NCBI RefSeq assembly: GCF_025566985.1 | Contig: NZ_JAOQJD010000013.1 | Coordinates: 1-64,000, forward strand | Origin: Aedoeadaptatus acetigenes | GTDB lineage: Bacteria; Bacillota; Clostridia; Tissierellales; Peptoniphilaceae | Reading direction: 5' to 3' | Length of the DNA: 64,000 nt | Part shown: piece after piece, positions 9,507 through 18,596 of the stretch | How the letters are laid out: each line of letters opens with the position of its first letter | Numbering within the stretch: position 1 is the stretch's first letter | The notes under the pieces: model-generated | What the model was told of the DNA's origin: nothing | The model's database searches: none | The model's input: only the letters and a program-made list of their open reading frames with translations | Made by a program: the position numbers and the translations under genes

Positions 9507-10525
9507 TGAAAGAGTTTTTGCACAAGAAGAACGTGCACCCGAATTTAAAGACCTACGGCATCGACGCCTTGGGGGCCATGGCCTACGGCCTCTTCGCCAC
9601 CTTGCTGATCGGCACCATTTTAAACACCATCGGCTCCCAGCTGAATATTCCCTTTTTAACGGACACCCTCTGGCCCATGGCTCAGGCGGCCACAGGCCCC
9701 GCCATCGCCATGTCCATCGCCTTTGCCCTTGACGCGCCGCCCTTGGTGCTCTTCGCATCTTCCGTGGTGGGGGCTGCGAGCTACGACATCGGCGGCCCGG
9801 TGGCGGTCTACATCGCGGCCATTGTGGCGGCGGAAGCGGGCAAGCTCATCAGCAAGGAAACCCGGGTGGATATTCTCGTCACCCCGGCGGTGACCGTCCT
9901 CACCGGGACCCTGATCGCCGTCTTGGTGGGCCCCTCCATTCAATGGCTTATGGAAAGCGTGGGCAAACTCATTATGGCCGCCACGGAACAACAGCCCTTC
10001 GTCATGGGCATTTTAGTGGCCACCATCGTGGGCATCGCCCTCACTCTGCCCATTTCAAGCGCCGCCATTTGCATGATGCTTTCACTGGCGGGCCTCGCCG
10101 GCGGAGCGGCCACCATCGGCTGCTCGGCGCAAATGATCGGCTTTGCCGTGATCTCCTTTAAGGACAACGGCTTCGACGGCTTCTTCGCCCAAGGCCTCGG
10201 GACAAGCATGCTTCAAATGCCCAATATCGTGAAAAATCCCAGGATATGGATTCCGCCCACCGTGGCCGGCGCCGTGATCGCGCCCCTTTCCACCGTGGTC
10301 TTTAAGCTGAAGAACACGCCTCTGGGAAGCGGCATGGGCACCAGCGGCCTCGTGGGACAGATCGGCACCATTCAAGCCATGGAAGGCGCCATGCCCTTTT
10401 CGAAGCTCATCCTCGTGATCCTCGCCCTCCACGTGATTCTGCCCGGCCTCATCAGCTATATCGTCTACCGCGCCATGAAAAAGCGGGGCTGGATCGCCGA
10501 CGGAGACATGCGCCTGGACATTTAG
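9506..10525 (+). CDS. PTS-type EIIC domain membrane protein
   Basis: 339 residues with about ten hydrophobic segments. It resembles the PTS_EIIC_2 group of stand-alone IIC-like permeases (YGIDALGAMAYGLFATLLIG at the start). There is no IIA or IIB domain in this protein and none next to it, so sugar phosphorylation is doubtful. It overlaps the first chromate-transporter subunit by TGATG and precedes the second by 9 bases, so the three are one operon. The family assignment is from pattern memory. The context suggests a job linked to CHR-type anion transport, which is inference. Confidence 0.75.
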   Translation: MKEFLHKKNVHPNLKTYGIDALGAMAYGLFATLLIGTILNTIGSQLNIPFLTDTLWPMAQAATGPAIAMSIAFALDAPPLVLFASSVVGAASYDIGGPVAVYIAAIVAAEAGKLISKETRVDILVTPAVTVLTGTLIAVLVGPSIQWLMESVGKLIMAATEQQPFVMGILVATIVGIALTLPISSAAICMMLSLAGLAGGAATIGCSAQMIGFAVISFKDNGFDGFFAQGLGTSMLQMPNIVKNPRIWIPPTVAGAVIAPLSTVVFKLKNTPLGSGMGTSGLVGQIGTIQAMEGAMPFSKLILVILALHVILPGLISYIVYRAMKKRGWIADGDMRLDI

Positions 10526-10534
10526 GAGGCCGCC

Positions 10535-11092
10535 GTGTTACTTGCGAAATTATTTTTTGAATTCTTTAAGATCGGCCTCTTCTCCTTTGGCGGCGGCTAC
10601 GCCACCATTCCCCTGATCCAGCAGTTTATCGTGGAGCAGGAAGGCTGGCTCACCATGACCCAGTTTACGGATCTGGTGACCATCAGCCAAATGACCCCGG
10701 GTCCCATCGCCATTAACAGCGCCACCTTCGTCGGCGCCCAAGTGGCCGGGCCCGTGGGATCGGTGGTGGCGACGGCGGGGGTGACGGCGCCGCAAACCAT
10801 CATCATCCTTACCCTGGCCTACTTCCTCTTTACGAAACAGCGCACCTTCCGCCTCATGGACATGCTCCTTCGGGGGATCAAGGCAGGGATCATCGGCCTG
10901 ATCTTTATCGCCTCCTACGACATGTTTAAAAACGCCCTGTGGCCGGAAGGGGGTAATTTGGAAATCGTCGCCCTCATTACTTTTATCGTCGGCGGCGTGC
11001 TCTACGCGAAAAAAATGGACCTCATCAAGCTCATTATGCTGGGCGCTGTTCTCGGCATCGCCTTAAAACTGGCCTTGCCCTTCTTAGCGTAA
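10535..11092 (+). CDS. chromate transporter family protein, second half-size subunit
   Basis: 185 residues, GTG start at 10535 after TTTAGGAGGCC. It carries the same FSFGGGYATIPLIQ motif as its partner and the MTPGPIAINSATFVG segment typical of CHR domains. About five to six membrane helices. Together with the protein at 8940 it should form a complete transporter of two CHR halves. An intrinsic terminator follows at 11101, closing the operon. Confidence 0.9.
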   Translation: MLLAKLFFEFFKIGLFSFGGGYATIPLIQQFIVEQEGWLTMTQFTDLVTISQMTPGPIAINSATFVGAQVAGPVGSVVATAGVTAPQTIIILTLAYFLFTKQRTFRLMDMLLRGIKAGIIGLIFIASYDMFKNALWPEGGNLEIVALITFIVGGVLYAKKMDLIKLIMLGAVLGIALKLALPFLA

Positions 11093-11100
11093 GTTGTTTC

Positions 11101-11125
11101 TTCCCCGCGGTTGCGGGGAATTTTT
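11101..11125 (+). terminator. terminator of the chromate-transporter operon
   Basis: TTCCCCGC (11101-11108), loop GGTT, GCGGGGAA (11113-11120), then TTTTT. Confidence 0.85.
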
Positions 11126-11142
11126 CTAAACCGAGGTGAATC

Positions 11143-12624
11143 ATGAAATACATTCTGGCCATCGACGCGGGCACCACGTCCAATCGAGCCATTCTCTTTG
11201 ACGAAGACGCCCGGGTGATCTCCGTGGCGCAAAAATCCTTCCGCCAGTTCTTTCCCCACCCGGGCTGGGTGGAACAGGATCCCGCGGAAATTTTAGCCAC
11301 CACCGTCGGCGTCTGCGCCGAAGCCATCGCCCAAGCTCAGGTGGATCGAAAAGACATCGTGGCCATGGGCATTACCAATCAGCGGGAGACCACCATTCTT
11401 TGGGACAAGAACACGGGCCGCGCCATCGCCCCGGCCATTGTGTGGCAATGCCGCCGCACCGCCGATCGGGCGGAGGCCGTGAAAGACGCGGGCTACGGCG
11501 ACATGATCCGGGAAAAGACGGGCCTGGAGGTGGACGCCTACTTCTCCGCCACAAAAATCGCCTACATCCTCGACCACGTAAAAGGCGCCCGGGAAAAGGC
11601 GGAAAAAGGCGAAGTCCTCTTCGGCACCGTGGACAGCTTTCTCCTCTACCACCTCACCGGCGGCGTGCACCGCACGGATATTTCCAACGCCTCCCGCACC
11701 ATGCTCTTTAATATTCACAGCCTGGATTGGGACGAGGAACTCTTAGATCTTTTCAACATTCCCCGGGCCTGCTTGCCGGAAGTGCTTCCCACGGCGGCCC
11801 ATTTCGGCGATACCCTGGCGGAACACTTCGGCATTTCCATTCCCATTACGGGCATGATCGGCGATCAACAGTCCGCCCTTTTCGGCGAGCAGTGCTTCGA
11901 GGTGGGCGAGGTGAAGAGCACCTTCGGCACCGGCGCCTTTGTTTTGATGAACACGGGGCATGCGCCCATTATCAGCGAACACGGCCTCCTCTCCTCCTGC
12001 GCCTGGGACATCGGCGAGGGGCCTGTCTATGCCATGGAGGGCAGCATTTTCGCCTGCGGCAGCGTGATTCAGTGGCTGAAAGACGATCTGGGCCTTATCG
12101 CCTCCCCGGATGAGACGGCGGCCTTGGCCGAAAGCGTGACGGAGAAAAATCCCATGGTCTTCGTCCCGGCCTTTACGGGCCTGGGCACCCCCTATTGGGA
12201 TCCCGAGGCCCGAGGCACCATTTTCGGCATCAGCCGCTCTACGACCAAGGCCCACCTGGTGAAGGCGGCCCTCGACGCCATCGCCTACATGAGTGCCGAT
12301 GTCATCGACGCCATGGAAAAAGATTTAAAGGCGAGCCACGACCGCATTCTCGTGGACGGCGGCGTAAGCCACAACGATTATTTGATGCGTACCTTGGCCG
12401 ATGCCATCCACCGCTCCGTCCACCGGCCGGCGCTGGTGGAGACCACGGCGCTGGGCGCCGCCTTTATGGCGGGCATGGGCTGCGGCCTCTACAAGGACAT
12501 TGCGGACATAAAAAAACGGGCCTCAAAGGCCCAAGTCTTCGCCCCCACCGGCGCCGACCTCACCGCGGAACGCGCCCGCTGGAAAAAAGCTGTCGCCGCC
12601 ACCATGGCCAATCACATGGATTGA
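11143..12624 (+). CDS. glpK: glycerol kinase
   Basis: 493 residues, full length for GlpK, which converts glycerol and ATP to glycerol-3-phosphate. The FGGY-kinase start ILAIDAGTTSNRAILFD, the GWVEQDP segment, the TNQRETT substrate loop, IGDQQSALFG and the C-terminal VDGG nucleotide motif are present. The start is ATG after ACCGAGGTG. No glpF or glpD neighbours are in the window, so glycerol entry is handled elsewhere. The 3' end overlaps the convergent nfo gene by 13 bases, and no terminator is visible between them. Confidence 0.97.
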   Translation: MKYILAIDAGTTSNRAILFDEDARVISVAQKSFRQFFPHPGWVEQDPAEILATTVGVCAEAIAQAQVDRKDIVAMGITNQRETTILWDKNTGRAIAPAIVWQCRRTADRAEAVKDAGYGDMIREKTGLEVDAYFSATKIAYILDHVKGAREKAEKGEVLFGTVDSFLLYHLTGGVHRTDISNASRTMLFNIHSLDWDEELLDLFNIPRACLPEVLPTAAHFGDTLAEHFGISIPITGMIGDQQSALFGEQCFEVGEVKSTFGTGAFVLMNTGHAPIISEHGLLSSCAWDIGEGPVYAMEGSIFACGSVIQWLKDDLGLIASPDETAALAESVTEKNPMVFVPAFTGLGTPYWDPEARGTIFGISRSTTKAHLVKAALDAIAYMSADVIDAMEKDLKASHDRILVDGGVSHNDYLMRTLADAIHRSVHRPALVETTALGAAFMAGMGCGLYKDIADIKKRASKAQVFAPTGADLTAERARWKKAVAATMANHMD

Positions 12625-13439
12625 CCGAAGGCGACCAGGCGCTGAATTTCTTTTTCGTGATCTTCGGGATCCCCCGGCGTCTCCAAAATCATGGGAAGGT
12701 CCTTAATTGGATCGGCATAGAGAAACCGCCCGAGCACATCCAAACCGATTTCGCCCGCACCCACCGGTGCGTGGCGATCTTTTTTTGCGCCGAATGGGGT
12801 GAGGGAGTCGTTCACGTGAACGGCCTTAATTTTTTCAACGCCGATTAATTCGTCGAAAGTCGTAAAAAAATTCTCGGGATCCGACAGATCGTAGCCGGCG
12901 CTGAACAAGTGGCAGGTGTCCAACACCACGCCCACATCCTCCGAAGCCACCGCGTCGATGATTTGTGCGATCTCCTCGAGGCGATACCCGATTTCCGTGC
13001 CCTTGCCGCTCATGGTCTCGAGGCAAATGGCGCGATGGGGAAACAATGCCTTCGCCTGATCCATGGCGCGAATAATCCGCTCCACGCCCACCGACCCACC
13101 GTCTTTCGTGTGGCTGCCCGGATGAAAGACGTAGACCGTATCCTCCGGGTAGTGGGCGAGAAGAGCCATGTCCGAGGTGAAGATCTCGAAGCTCTTCTTC
13201 CGCACATCCTCCCGGCTCGAGGCCAGATTCATGGTGTAGGCTGCGTGGGCGACGACGGGACCGAAATCCTTTTTCTCCCGAATAAAATTTTCCATATCCG
13301 CCATATCCAACTCCCGGGCCTTGGAGCCCCGGGGATTGCGCGTAAAAAACTGAAATGTACTCGCGCCATAGGTCTTCACTTCCTCCATGGTCTTTACAAA
13401 ACCCGACGTCGTGGAGGTGTGGTAGCCGATCGTAAGCAT
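12612..13439 (-). CDS. nfo: deoxyribonuclease IV (AP endonuclease)
   Basis: 275 residues. It cleaves DNA at abasic sites in base-excision repair using a three-metal centre. All expected metal ligands can be seen: the His of HAAYTMNLAS, VFHPGSH, the Glu of LETMSG, Asp and His in LDTCHLFSAGYD, HVNDS, DRH, and the Glu of ILETPG. A complete TIM-barrel family member. Convergent with glpK and overlapping it. Confidence 0.95.
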   Translation of the reverse strand: MLTIGYHTSTTSGFVKTMEEVKTYGASTFQFFTRNPRGSKARELDMADMENFIREKKDFGPVVAHAAYTMNLASSREDVRKKSFEIFTSDMALLAHYPEDTVYVFHPGSHTKDGGSVGVERIIRAMDQAKALFPHRAICLETMSGKGTEIGYRLEEIAQIIDAVASEDVGVVLDTCHLFSAGYDLSDPENFFTTFDELIGVEKIKAVHVNDSLTPFGAKKDRHAPVGAGEIGLDVLGRFLYADPIKDLPMILETPGDPEDHEKEIQRLVAFGQSM

Positions 13440-13479
13440 AGTATTTTCCTTTCTTTCTTAACTCCTCAAAAGACGCAAG

Positions 13480-13500
13480 AAAAAAGTGCCCGCAGGCACT
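13480..13500 (-). terminator. terminator after the PII-like gene
   Basis: AGTGCC (13485-13490), loop, GGCACT (13495-13500), with A's at 13480-13485 giving a T-run on the minus strand. Confidence 0.75.
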
Positions 13501-13519
13501 CTCTTCGAAAATCTCTCGA

Positions 13520-13831
13520 TTAAGCCAGGGGAATGTAATTGACCACGGGCACCTCGTAGGGGTGGATGCGGTCGATGATCCGCTGCACTTCTTCCCGGTC
13601 CTCTTCGGCGATGCGAAATTCCATTTTCATTTCCTCCCGCGTCTGCACCTGACCGATGACACCGTCGTAGGGATCGGCGCCTTCCAGGGGCCGCCAGTGG
13701 CCTTCCACCTTCGTCAGACTGAAGGTGTAGTCGTAATTGCCTTCGCGGAAAATGTCCGCTTCGTTTAAATCATTGGCGAGCTCCACGACGAAATCTTCCG
13801 GTACAAAAATTTCAACTTTTAAGTAACTCAT
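13520..13831 (-). CDS. NIF3/YqfO C-terminal-like (PII/CutA fold) protein
   Basis: 103 residues matching the stand-alone version of the ferredoxin-like domain inserted in NIF3/YqfO proteins: KVEIFVPEDFV at the start, GHWRPLEGADPYDG in the middle and IHPYEVPVVNY at the end. Such proteins are often mislabelled as cytochrome c biogenesis or divalent-cation tolerance proteins, and their function is not established. Its ATG overlaps the upstream membrane-protein stop (ATGA), so the two are co-translated. A terminator follows. Confidence 0.75.
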   Translation of the reverse strand: MSYLKVEIFVPEDFVVELANDLNEADIFREGNYDYTFSLTKVEGHWRPLEGADPYDGVIGQVQTREEMKMEFRIAEEDREEVQRIIDRIHPYEVPVVNYIPLA

Positions 13832-14613
13832 AGAACCTCCCCTTGGATTTCTTCATCCTCGATTTCTTCATAAATCGGGTCGATCTCATCGAATGCGCCG
13901 CGCGCCACCAGCTCCCGGATAATGTCCACCACGGCGACGTAGCTAATGAGGCCGAAGATGACCGTGCTCACGACACTCAACACCTTCATCAACGCGCCCT
14001 GGGTCATGCCCGATGCCGCAGCGGCCACGCCGATGCCCCCGGAAAACACGAGAACGATGATGACGACGATGGCCATGCGGCCGAAAATCATGCCTTTGTG
14101 GCCCTTGGTGATTTGCCAGGATTCCTTAATGGGCGTAAAGGCGCCTTCTCGCCCGCGAATGCCGTCGATTCCGATGACGGCGCCTAAGGGCACCATGGCC
14201 AGAGAAAAGATGATCCCCGGCACAACGAGCAAGAGGAAAAAAACGACGGTGAGAATTTTTTGGATGATATAGGTGCCGATGGTGGAGCCGGCCTTGGCGT
14301 TAAAAAAGTAAAAGGCGTCGACAAATTCCGGATCCGTGCCGTAGCGGGCCATGCGATAGATCATAAGAATCAGCCCATAGCCCACGAGGCCCACGGCGAT
14401 AAAGTAGATGATGTGAACGAGAAGGGATACGCCGGCCATGGTGCCGAAGTGAAATTCCGGCATAGGCATGGCGGGATTGGCCCCAGGCGTCATAAAGGCG
14501 TCGGTGCCCAGGCCCATCATGTCGAAAATTTGGGAAAATCCCGCGACGATGAAAAGATAAATAAGTAAACTGGGAAACATGGCCTTGTAAATATCCATGG
14601 TTGTTTTCTTCAT
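13828..14613 (-). CDS. DUF975-like multi-pass membrane protein
   Basis: 261 residues with about six hydrophobic segments and an acidic C-terminal tail (EEIEDEEIQGEVL). The pattern of a short cytoplasmic segment followed by VVPGIIFSLAMVPL and a KESWQITKGHKG stretch resembles DUF975 and glycerophosphodiesterase membrane-domain proteins, but no catalytic domain is present. The start is supported by AAAGGAGCTGCTT. First gene of a two-gene unit with the PII-like protein. No function can be assigned. Confidence 0.7.
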   Translation of the reverse strand: MKKTTMDIYKAMFPSLLIYLFIVAGFSQIFDMMGLGTDAFMTPGANPAMPMPEFHFGTMAGVSLLVHIIYFIAVGLVGYGLILMIYRMARYGTDPEFVDAFYFFNAKAGSTIGTYIIQKILTVVFFLLLVVPGIIFSLAMVPLGAVIGIDGIRGREGAFTPIKESWQITKGHKGMIFGRMAIVVIIVLVFSGGIGVAAAASGMTQGALMKVLSVVSTVIFGLISYVAVVDIIRELVARGAFDEIDPIYEEIEDEEIQGEVL

Positions 14614-14686
14614 AAGCAGCTCCTTTCGGATCTCGGTTGCGGTTTACGTTTCTTTATACCCAAAGAGGCAATAAATTTCACGCTTT

Positions 14687-15595
14687 TTACATAGGAACCC
14701 GCCGTTTGCCGTTGATTTTTCGAATGGCGGGCAGAGCCTGGGACACGAATTGCCCCGTGAGGATCAAAGCACAGCCCAGGATCTTCTTCGGATAAAAGAC
14801 CTCGCCGGCGAAAAAATAGGCGGCGAAGGTACCGAAAAGAGATTCCGTGCTCATAATCAGGGCGCTCTCGTCGGGACTCGCGTCCCGTTGGGCGCCGTTT
14901 TGCAGATAAAACGCCACCACCGTGTTCAAAAGCACGATGTAGCCCATGGCCAAAAGGGTCTTGTGGGTCACGGGAGCGATGACCGTGCCTTCGCCGAAAA
15001 TGAAAAAGAGCACGATGGACGCCACCCCCGCCACGAAAAGCTGCACCATGGTAAAGGCGATGGCGCTTTCAACTTTGGGCATGTAGTGGTCGATGCGTAA
15101 AATCTCTACAGTAAAAAGAATGGCCATAATAAAACTCAACACGTCGCCGCGGTTTAAAACCAGGGAGGGGCCCAGGGTCAAAAAGCCCACGCCGAATACG
15201 GTGAGAACCGCCGCCACAATAATGTTTTTTCCCGGGCGAATCCCGGCGATGAGAAAGCGCAAAAGGGGCACGAGCACCACGTAAATGACGAGAATAAAGG
15301 TCTGATTGGCCGGCGTCGTGTACCGTAAGCCTTCCATTTGAAAAGCCGTACTCGTCGCCAACAAAAAGCCCACTTCCGCCCCGCCGATGACCGTGGTCTT
15401 GTCGATCTTTTTTCTATCCTTGGGAAAGAGCAAACACAGGACAAGAGAGCCGACCAGAAAGCGCAGCACCATAATAAAATAAGCGTCGAAACTATCCATG
15501 GCGATCTTCGCCGCCACAAAGCAGCCGCCCCAGATCATGGCCAGGGCGAGGAGCATGAGATTGGCCCTCCCCTTTCGCGACAGGGCTCTAGTCAT
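14687..15595 (-). CDS. EamA/DMT family transporter
   Basis: 302 residues, two EamA repeats of about five helices each (AMIWGGCFVAAKIAMD in the first, STESLFGTFAAYFFAGE in the second). These carriers export amino acids or other small metabolites; the substrate is unknown here. The ATG lies within the last codons of surE (8-base overlap) with only a weak ribosome site, so translation is probably coupled to surE. Confidence 0.9.
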   Translation of the reverse strand: MTRALSRKGRANLMLLALAMIWGGCFVAAKIAMDSFDAYFIMVLRFLVGSLVLCLLFPKDRKKIDKTTVIGGAEVGFLLATSTAFQMEGLRYTTPANQTFILVIYVVLVPLLRFLIAGIRPGKNIIVAAVLTVFGVGFLTLGPSLVLNRGDVLSFIMAILFTVEILRIDHYMPKVESAIAFTMVQLFVAGVASIVLFFIFGEGTVIAPVTHKTLLAMGYIVLLNTVVAFYLQNGAQRDASPDESALIMSTESLFGTFAAYFFAGEVFYPKKILGCALILTGQFVSQALPAIRKINGKRRVPM

Positions 15596-16346
15596 CCAAC
15601 CAACTCTTCAATCGGTCCATCTCCTCCGCATCCGCCAAGCCGTAAATTACCGGCGTCACCGTGACAAAGTCTCGCTCCAGATAGTAGCGGTCCGTGCCCG
15701 GAGCGTGTTCCATGGTGCTTCGGCCCTTGAGAGACAGGCGGCGTTCCCCGTCGACTTCCTCTTCGAAGTAATAGTCGTAGGCATTGTCGCCGATTTCCGC
15801 CACGCGAAGGCCCTTTAATTCGTCTTCGTCTAAATAAGGCACATTGATGTTCAACACCATGGGTTTCGCCGAGGAGAGGAAGGGCTTCTTTACCTTGTCG
15901 AAAATCTTTTTCGCCACGGAGGCCGCCGTGTCGTAGCGGCACCGCCCCTTGACCCAGCGGGCGCTGACGGCCACGGAGGGAATCCCCAAAAGCACCCCTT
16001 CCATGGCGGCGCTCACCGTGCCGGAATAAATAATGTCCATGCCCGCGTTGTAGCCCGCGTTGCAGCCCGAGAAAATCACATCGGGCTTCCAGGGCACGAT
16101 CTTGTCGAGCCCGGCCCGCACACAGTCCGCCGGCGTGCCGCTCACGCTGTAAGCTTCCACGTCGACCCCTTCGATTTCCACAGGCTTCACGATCAACGAA
16201 TGCTTAATCGTAATGGCGTGGCTTTGGCCGGAATGCTCTTCCTCAGGCGCGATCACCACCACCTCGTGTTCCTCGGCCAACACCTTGGCCAGGGCCTGAA
16301 TGCCCGGAGCAAAATACCCGTCGTCGTTGGTCAAAAGAATCTTCAT
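15588..16346 (-). CDS. surE: 5'/3'-nucleotidase SurE
   Basis: 252 residues. A metal-dependent phosphatase acting on nucleoside monophosphates. The active site is visible: LTNDDG (Asp8, Asp9), Ser39 in EEEHSGQSHA, and Asn96 in SGCNAGYNAG. The start follows AGGAGGACTT. It sits between a YycJ-type hydrolase upstream and an EamA carrier downstream in a compact minus-strand unit. Confidence 0.95.
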   Translation of the reverse strand: MKILLTNDDGYFAPGIQALAKVLAEEHEVVVIAPEEEHSGQSHAITIKHSLIVKPVEIEGVDVEAYSVSGTPADCVRAGLDKIVPWKPDVIFSGCNAGYNAGMDIIYSGTVSAAMEGVLLGIPSVAVSARWVKGRCRYDTAASVAKKIFDKVKKPFLSSAKPMVLNINVPYLDEDELKGLRVAEIGDNAYDYYFEEEVDGERRLSLKGRSTMEHAPGTDRYYLERDFVTVTPVIYGLADAEEMDRLKSWLDD

Positions 16347-16355
16347 AAGTCCTCC

Positions 16356-17144
16356 TTAGAGCTCGATGAAGCGGGAAGGCGCCTTGGCCTTGGCCACTTC
16401 CAAAATAAAATCCCTACCTTCGTAAATGGCGTGCTCCGCCAAAATTTCCCGGGTCGCCCGCGCCGCCAAGAGGGGCCGGTTGTTTTCCTCAGACAAATGA
16501 GCCAGCACCACGTACTCGCCCCGCTTCTCCAAGAGCCCCGTCAAAAGCTCCCCGCAGTGTTCATTGGACAAATGGCCCCGCGTCGATGCGATTCGATCCT
16601 TCAATATGCGGGGATAGGGCCCCGTTTGAAGCATCTCCGCGTCGTGATTGCTCTCGATGTAATAGAGATCGCTGCCGCTCATCTTCTCGAGCATGGATGT
16701 ATTCACCCAGCCCGTGTCCGTGAGCACGGAAAGCTTCTTGCCCCCCGAGCGAATCACATAGCCCGTGCCCTCGGCGGCGTCGTGAAACAGCCCCATGGGC
16801 ACAATGTCCATGTCCCCGTAGGAAAAAGGCTGCTGCGTTTGAAAGACGTGGCGCTTGTGATCGTCCACCCGCTTAATCGTCTTGGCCATGGCCATCCACG
16901 TGCTTTCATTGGCGAAGACATCCAGCCCATAGCGGCGGGCCAAAATCCCCACGCCCTTCACGTGATCGCTGTGCTCGTGGGTGACGAAAATGCCGTCCAG
17001 TTCCGACGGATCCACCCCCACGGCCCGCAAATTTTCCTCGATGGCCTTGCCGCTTAAGCCGGCGTCGATTAAAATCTTTTTTTCGTTCGTTTCTATATAT
17101 TGGCAGTTGCCGCTGCTGCCACTGGCGATTGCACAAAATTTCAT
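16356..17144 (-). CDS. MBL-fold hydrolase, YycJ/WalJ type
   Basis: 262 residues, a metallo-beta-lactamase fold with THEHSDHVKG as the metal-binding motif and further His/Asp ligands (FHDAAEG, LTDTG, SNHD, HLSEEN). The start MKFCAIASGSSGNC is the hallmark of the YycJ group. ATG at 17144 after GGAGGAAACT is preferred over a GTG four codons earlier. In Bacillus this protein is tied to the WalRK system and is thought to act on nucleic acids; here no walRK genes adjoin it. First gene of the minus-strand run with surE and the EamA carrier. Confidence 0.85.
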   Translation of the reverse strand: MKFCAIASGSSGNCQYIETNEKKILIDAGLSGKAIEENLRAVGVDPSELDGIFVTHEHSDHVKGVGILARRYGLDVFANESTWMAMAKTIKRVDDHKRHVFQTQQPFSYGDMDIVPMGLFHDAAEGTGYVIRSGGKKLSVLTDTGWVNTSMLEKMSGSDLYYIESNHDAEMLQTGPYPRILKDRIASTRGHLSNEHCGELLTGLLEKRGEYVVLAHLSEENNRPLLAARATREILAEHAIYEGRDFILEVAKAKAPSRFIEL

Positions 17145-17242
17145 AGTTTCCTCCACAGCCTATTATAGCAAACTCTTCGCCCGGGAAAAGGGAGGAAACA
17201 CATTCTTCTCGCGCACTCCACGGGAAATTTACAAAGCCCCGC

Positions 17243-17282
17243 AAAAAAATCCCCGAAACCGGAGGAGCTCCGACTTCGGGGA
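17243..17282 (-). terminator. terminator after the broken SLH gene
   Basis: CCCCGAA (17251-17257) pairs with TTCGGGG (17275-17281), with an inner CGGAG/CTCCG stem. A's at 17243-17249 give a T7 run on the minus strand. Confidence 0.85.
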
Positions 17283-17291
17283 AAATTTAAA

Positions 17292-18318
17292 TTATCTCGC
17301 GGCCCGCTTTTGTAAAATGGCGATCCATTTTTCGTTAGCGCGGTTAAGTTCATCTTGACCGCCACGGCGAATCAATTCGTGGCTGTTGGTGGCTTCCATA
17401 ATGGGGAAATAAGCCCAATGGGCTTCGATCAAATCCTTAAATTGAATCATTTCCGAAAGATGGCTGCGGACGAAATCCTTGTCGGCAAAGCGGTCCAACA
17501 TCTTGTTCGTAATGTTTACCACTTCCGCCCGGGTGATTTTGCGCTCCGGCTTAAAGCGGCCGTCGGGATAGCCCGTGACCCAGCCCTTGGCCGCCGCGGA
17601 GTCGATGGCGCCTTGGGCCCAGTGGCCTGCGGGCACGTCGAAGATGGAATTCGCCCGTTCCCACCACTTGAATCAAGCCGCCGGATTCTTGAACGTAAGA
17701 TCCCTTGCCTGTATTAAAAGCGGAGTTATCAATGGTTAAATTCGATCCTTCCGAGGTAATGGCCCCGCCGGCCACGCCGACTGTGCCCTTCCCACTCCTC
17801 AACGTGAAACTAGAGTTGTTAACAGAGGCCTCGGAGCAGTCTTCAAACTTTATGCCGCCACCTGTATTGAAGGGTCCCAAAATAGTAAAGCGCGCGTTGT
17901 CGATCTTTGCTTTCGTTCGCGTCGCTTCGATGGCGCCCCCTTAGCGACCGCCATCTGTGACCGAGCTATCCAAGTGATTGTCTATGAAAGATGTACCGTC
18001 GATCGTCAGCGTCGAATCCTCGATCTTAATGGCGCCGCCTTCGGCAAACCTGTCTTTGGAGAAACCATCAGCCAATATTAATTTAGGACGATTCTTTGGG
18101 TCCCCGGAAATCGTCACATCCTTCTTTATCTCCAAGGTTTCCGTCACGATAATGTTGCCTGTAATCGTAATACTGCTATCACCTCTATTCACTGCGGCCT
18201 TTAATCCTGCAAAGTCACTGACCTCCGTCGCAGCGAAAACAGGGGTCTTGCCCAATACGAGGACCAGGGCCAAGACCACAAAGAAGATCCAACTTCTCTT
18301 TGCGTGCACCTTTTTCAT
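17292..18318 (-). pseudogene. broken surface protein: beta-helix repeats plus SLH domain
   Basis: The start at 18318 gives a clear signal peptide (FFVVLALVLVLGKTPVFA, then ATEVSD). Repeats of the type LTIDGTSF / LTIDNSAF follow, as in parallel beta-helix proteins. The frame is interrupted by a TAA at 17941-17943 but continues in phase to about 17660. A frame change near 17640-17665 then leads into an SLH domain (FDVPAGHWAQGAIDS, GWVTGYPDGRFKPE, ITRAEVV) and a C-terminal tail ending at 17292. An intact gene would encode a secreted protein held in the wall by SLH repeats. Only one full SLH repeat remains, so a deletion may have joined two distant parts. It has its own terminator and an attenuator-like leader. 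Confidence 0.8.
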
Positions 18319-18349
18319 ACGCTCTCCTTCAATCCTAAATCAGTTTTCC

Positions 18350-18406
18350 ATAAAATAAAAACAGGCAAAAGAAGCTATCTTATCAAAAGATAACATCTCT
18401 TGCCTG
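18350..18406 (-). terminator. leader hairpin/terminator upstream of the SLH pseudogene
   Basis: On the minus strand CAGGCAAGAGA (from 18406) pairs with TCTTTTGCCTG (to 18362), with an inner ATCTT/AAGAT-type stem. A TTTTTATTTTA run follows. It lies 30-90 bases before the start at 18318, with no gene ending just upstream. A second copy of CAGGCA (18445-18450) could compete for the same pairing arm. The stretch 18407-18596 holds no gene. Confidence 0.6.
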
Positions 18407-18596
18407 GACTATGCGGACCCCAAAAGGAGACAGACGGCGCTGACTGCCTGTTTCTTCGGAGAATTTTCCTAAACCCTTCATCTCCCACCGTCCTTTTCTA
18501 TACCCTTCCTATCATATCAGGTGATGTGATAGTTTTCCATCGTTTTTATGGCATTTATCCATTTACAATTCTCTTGTTTTTCCTTGTTGAGGCCGC

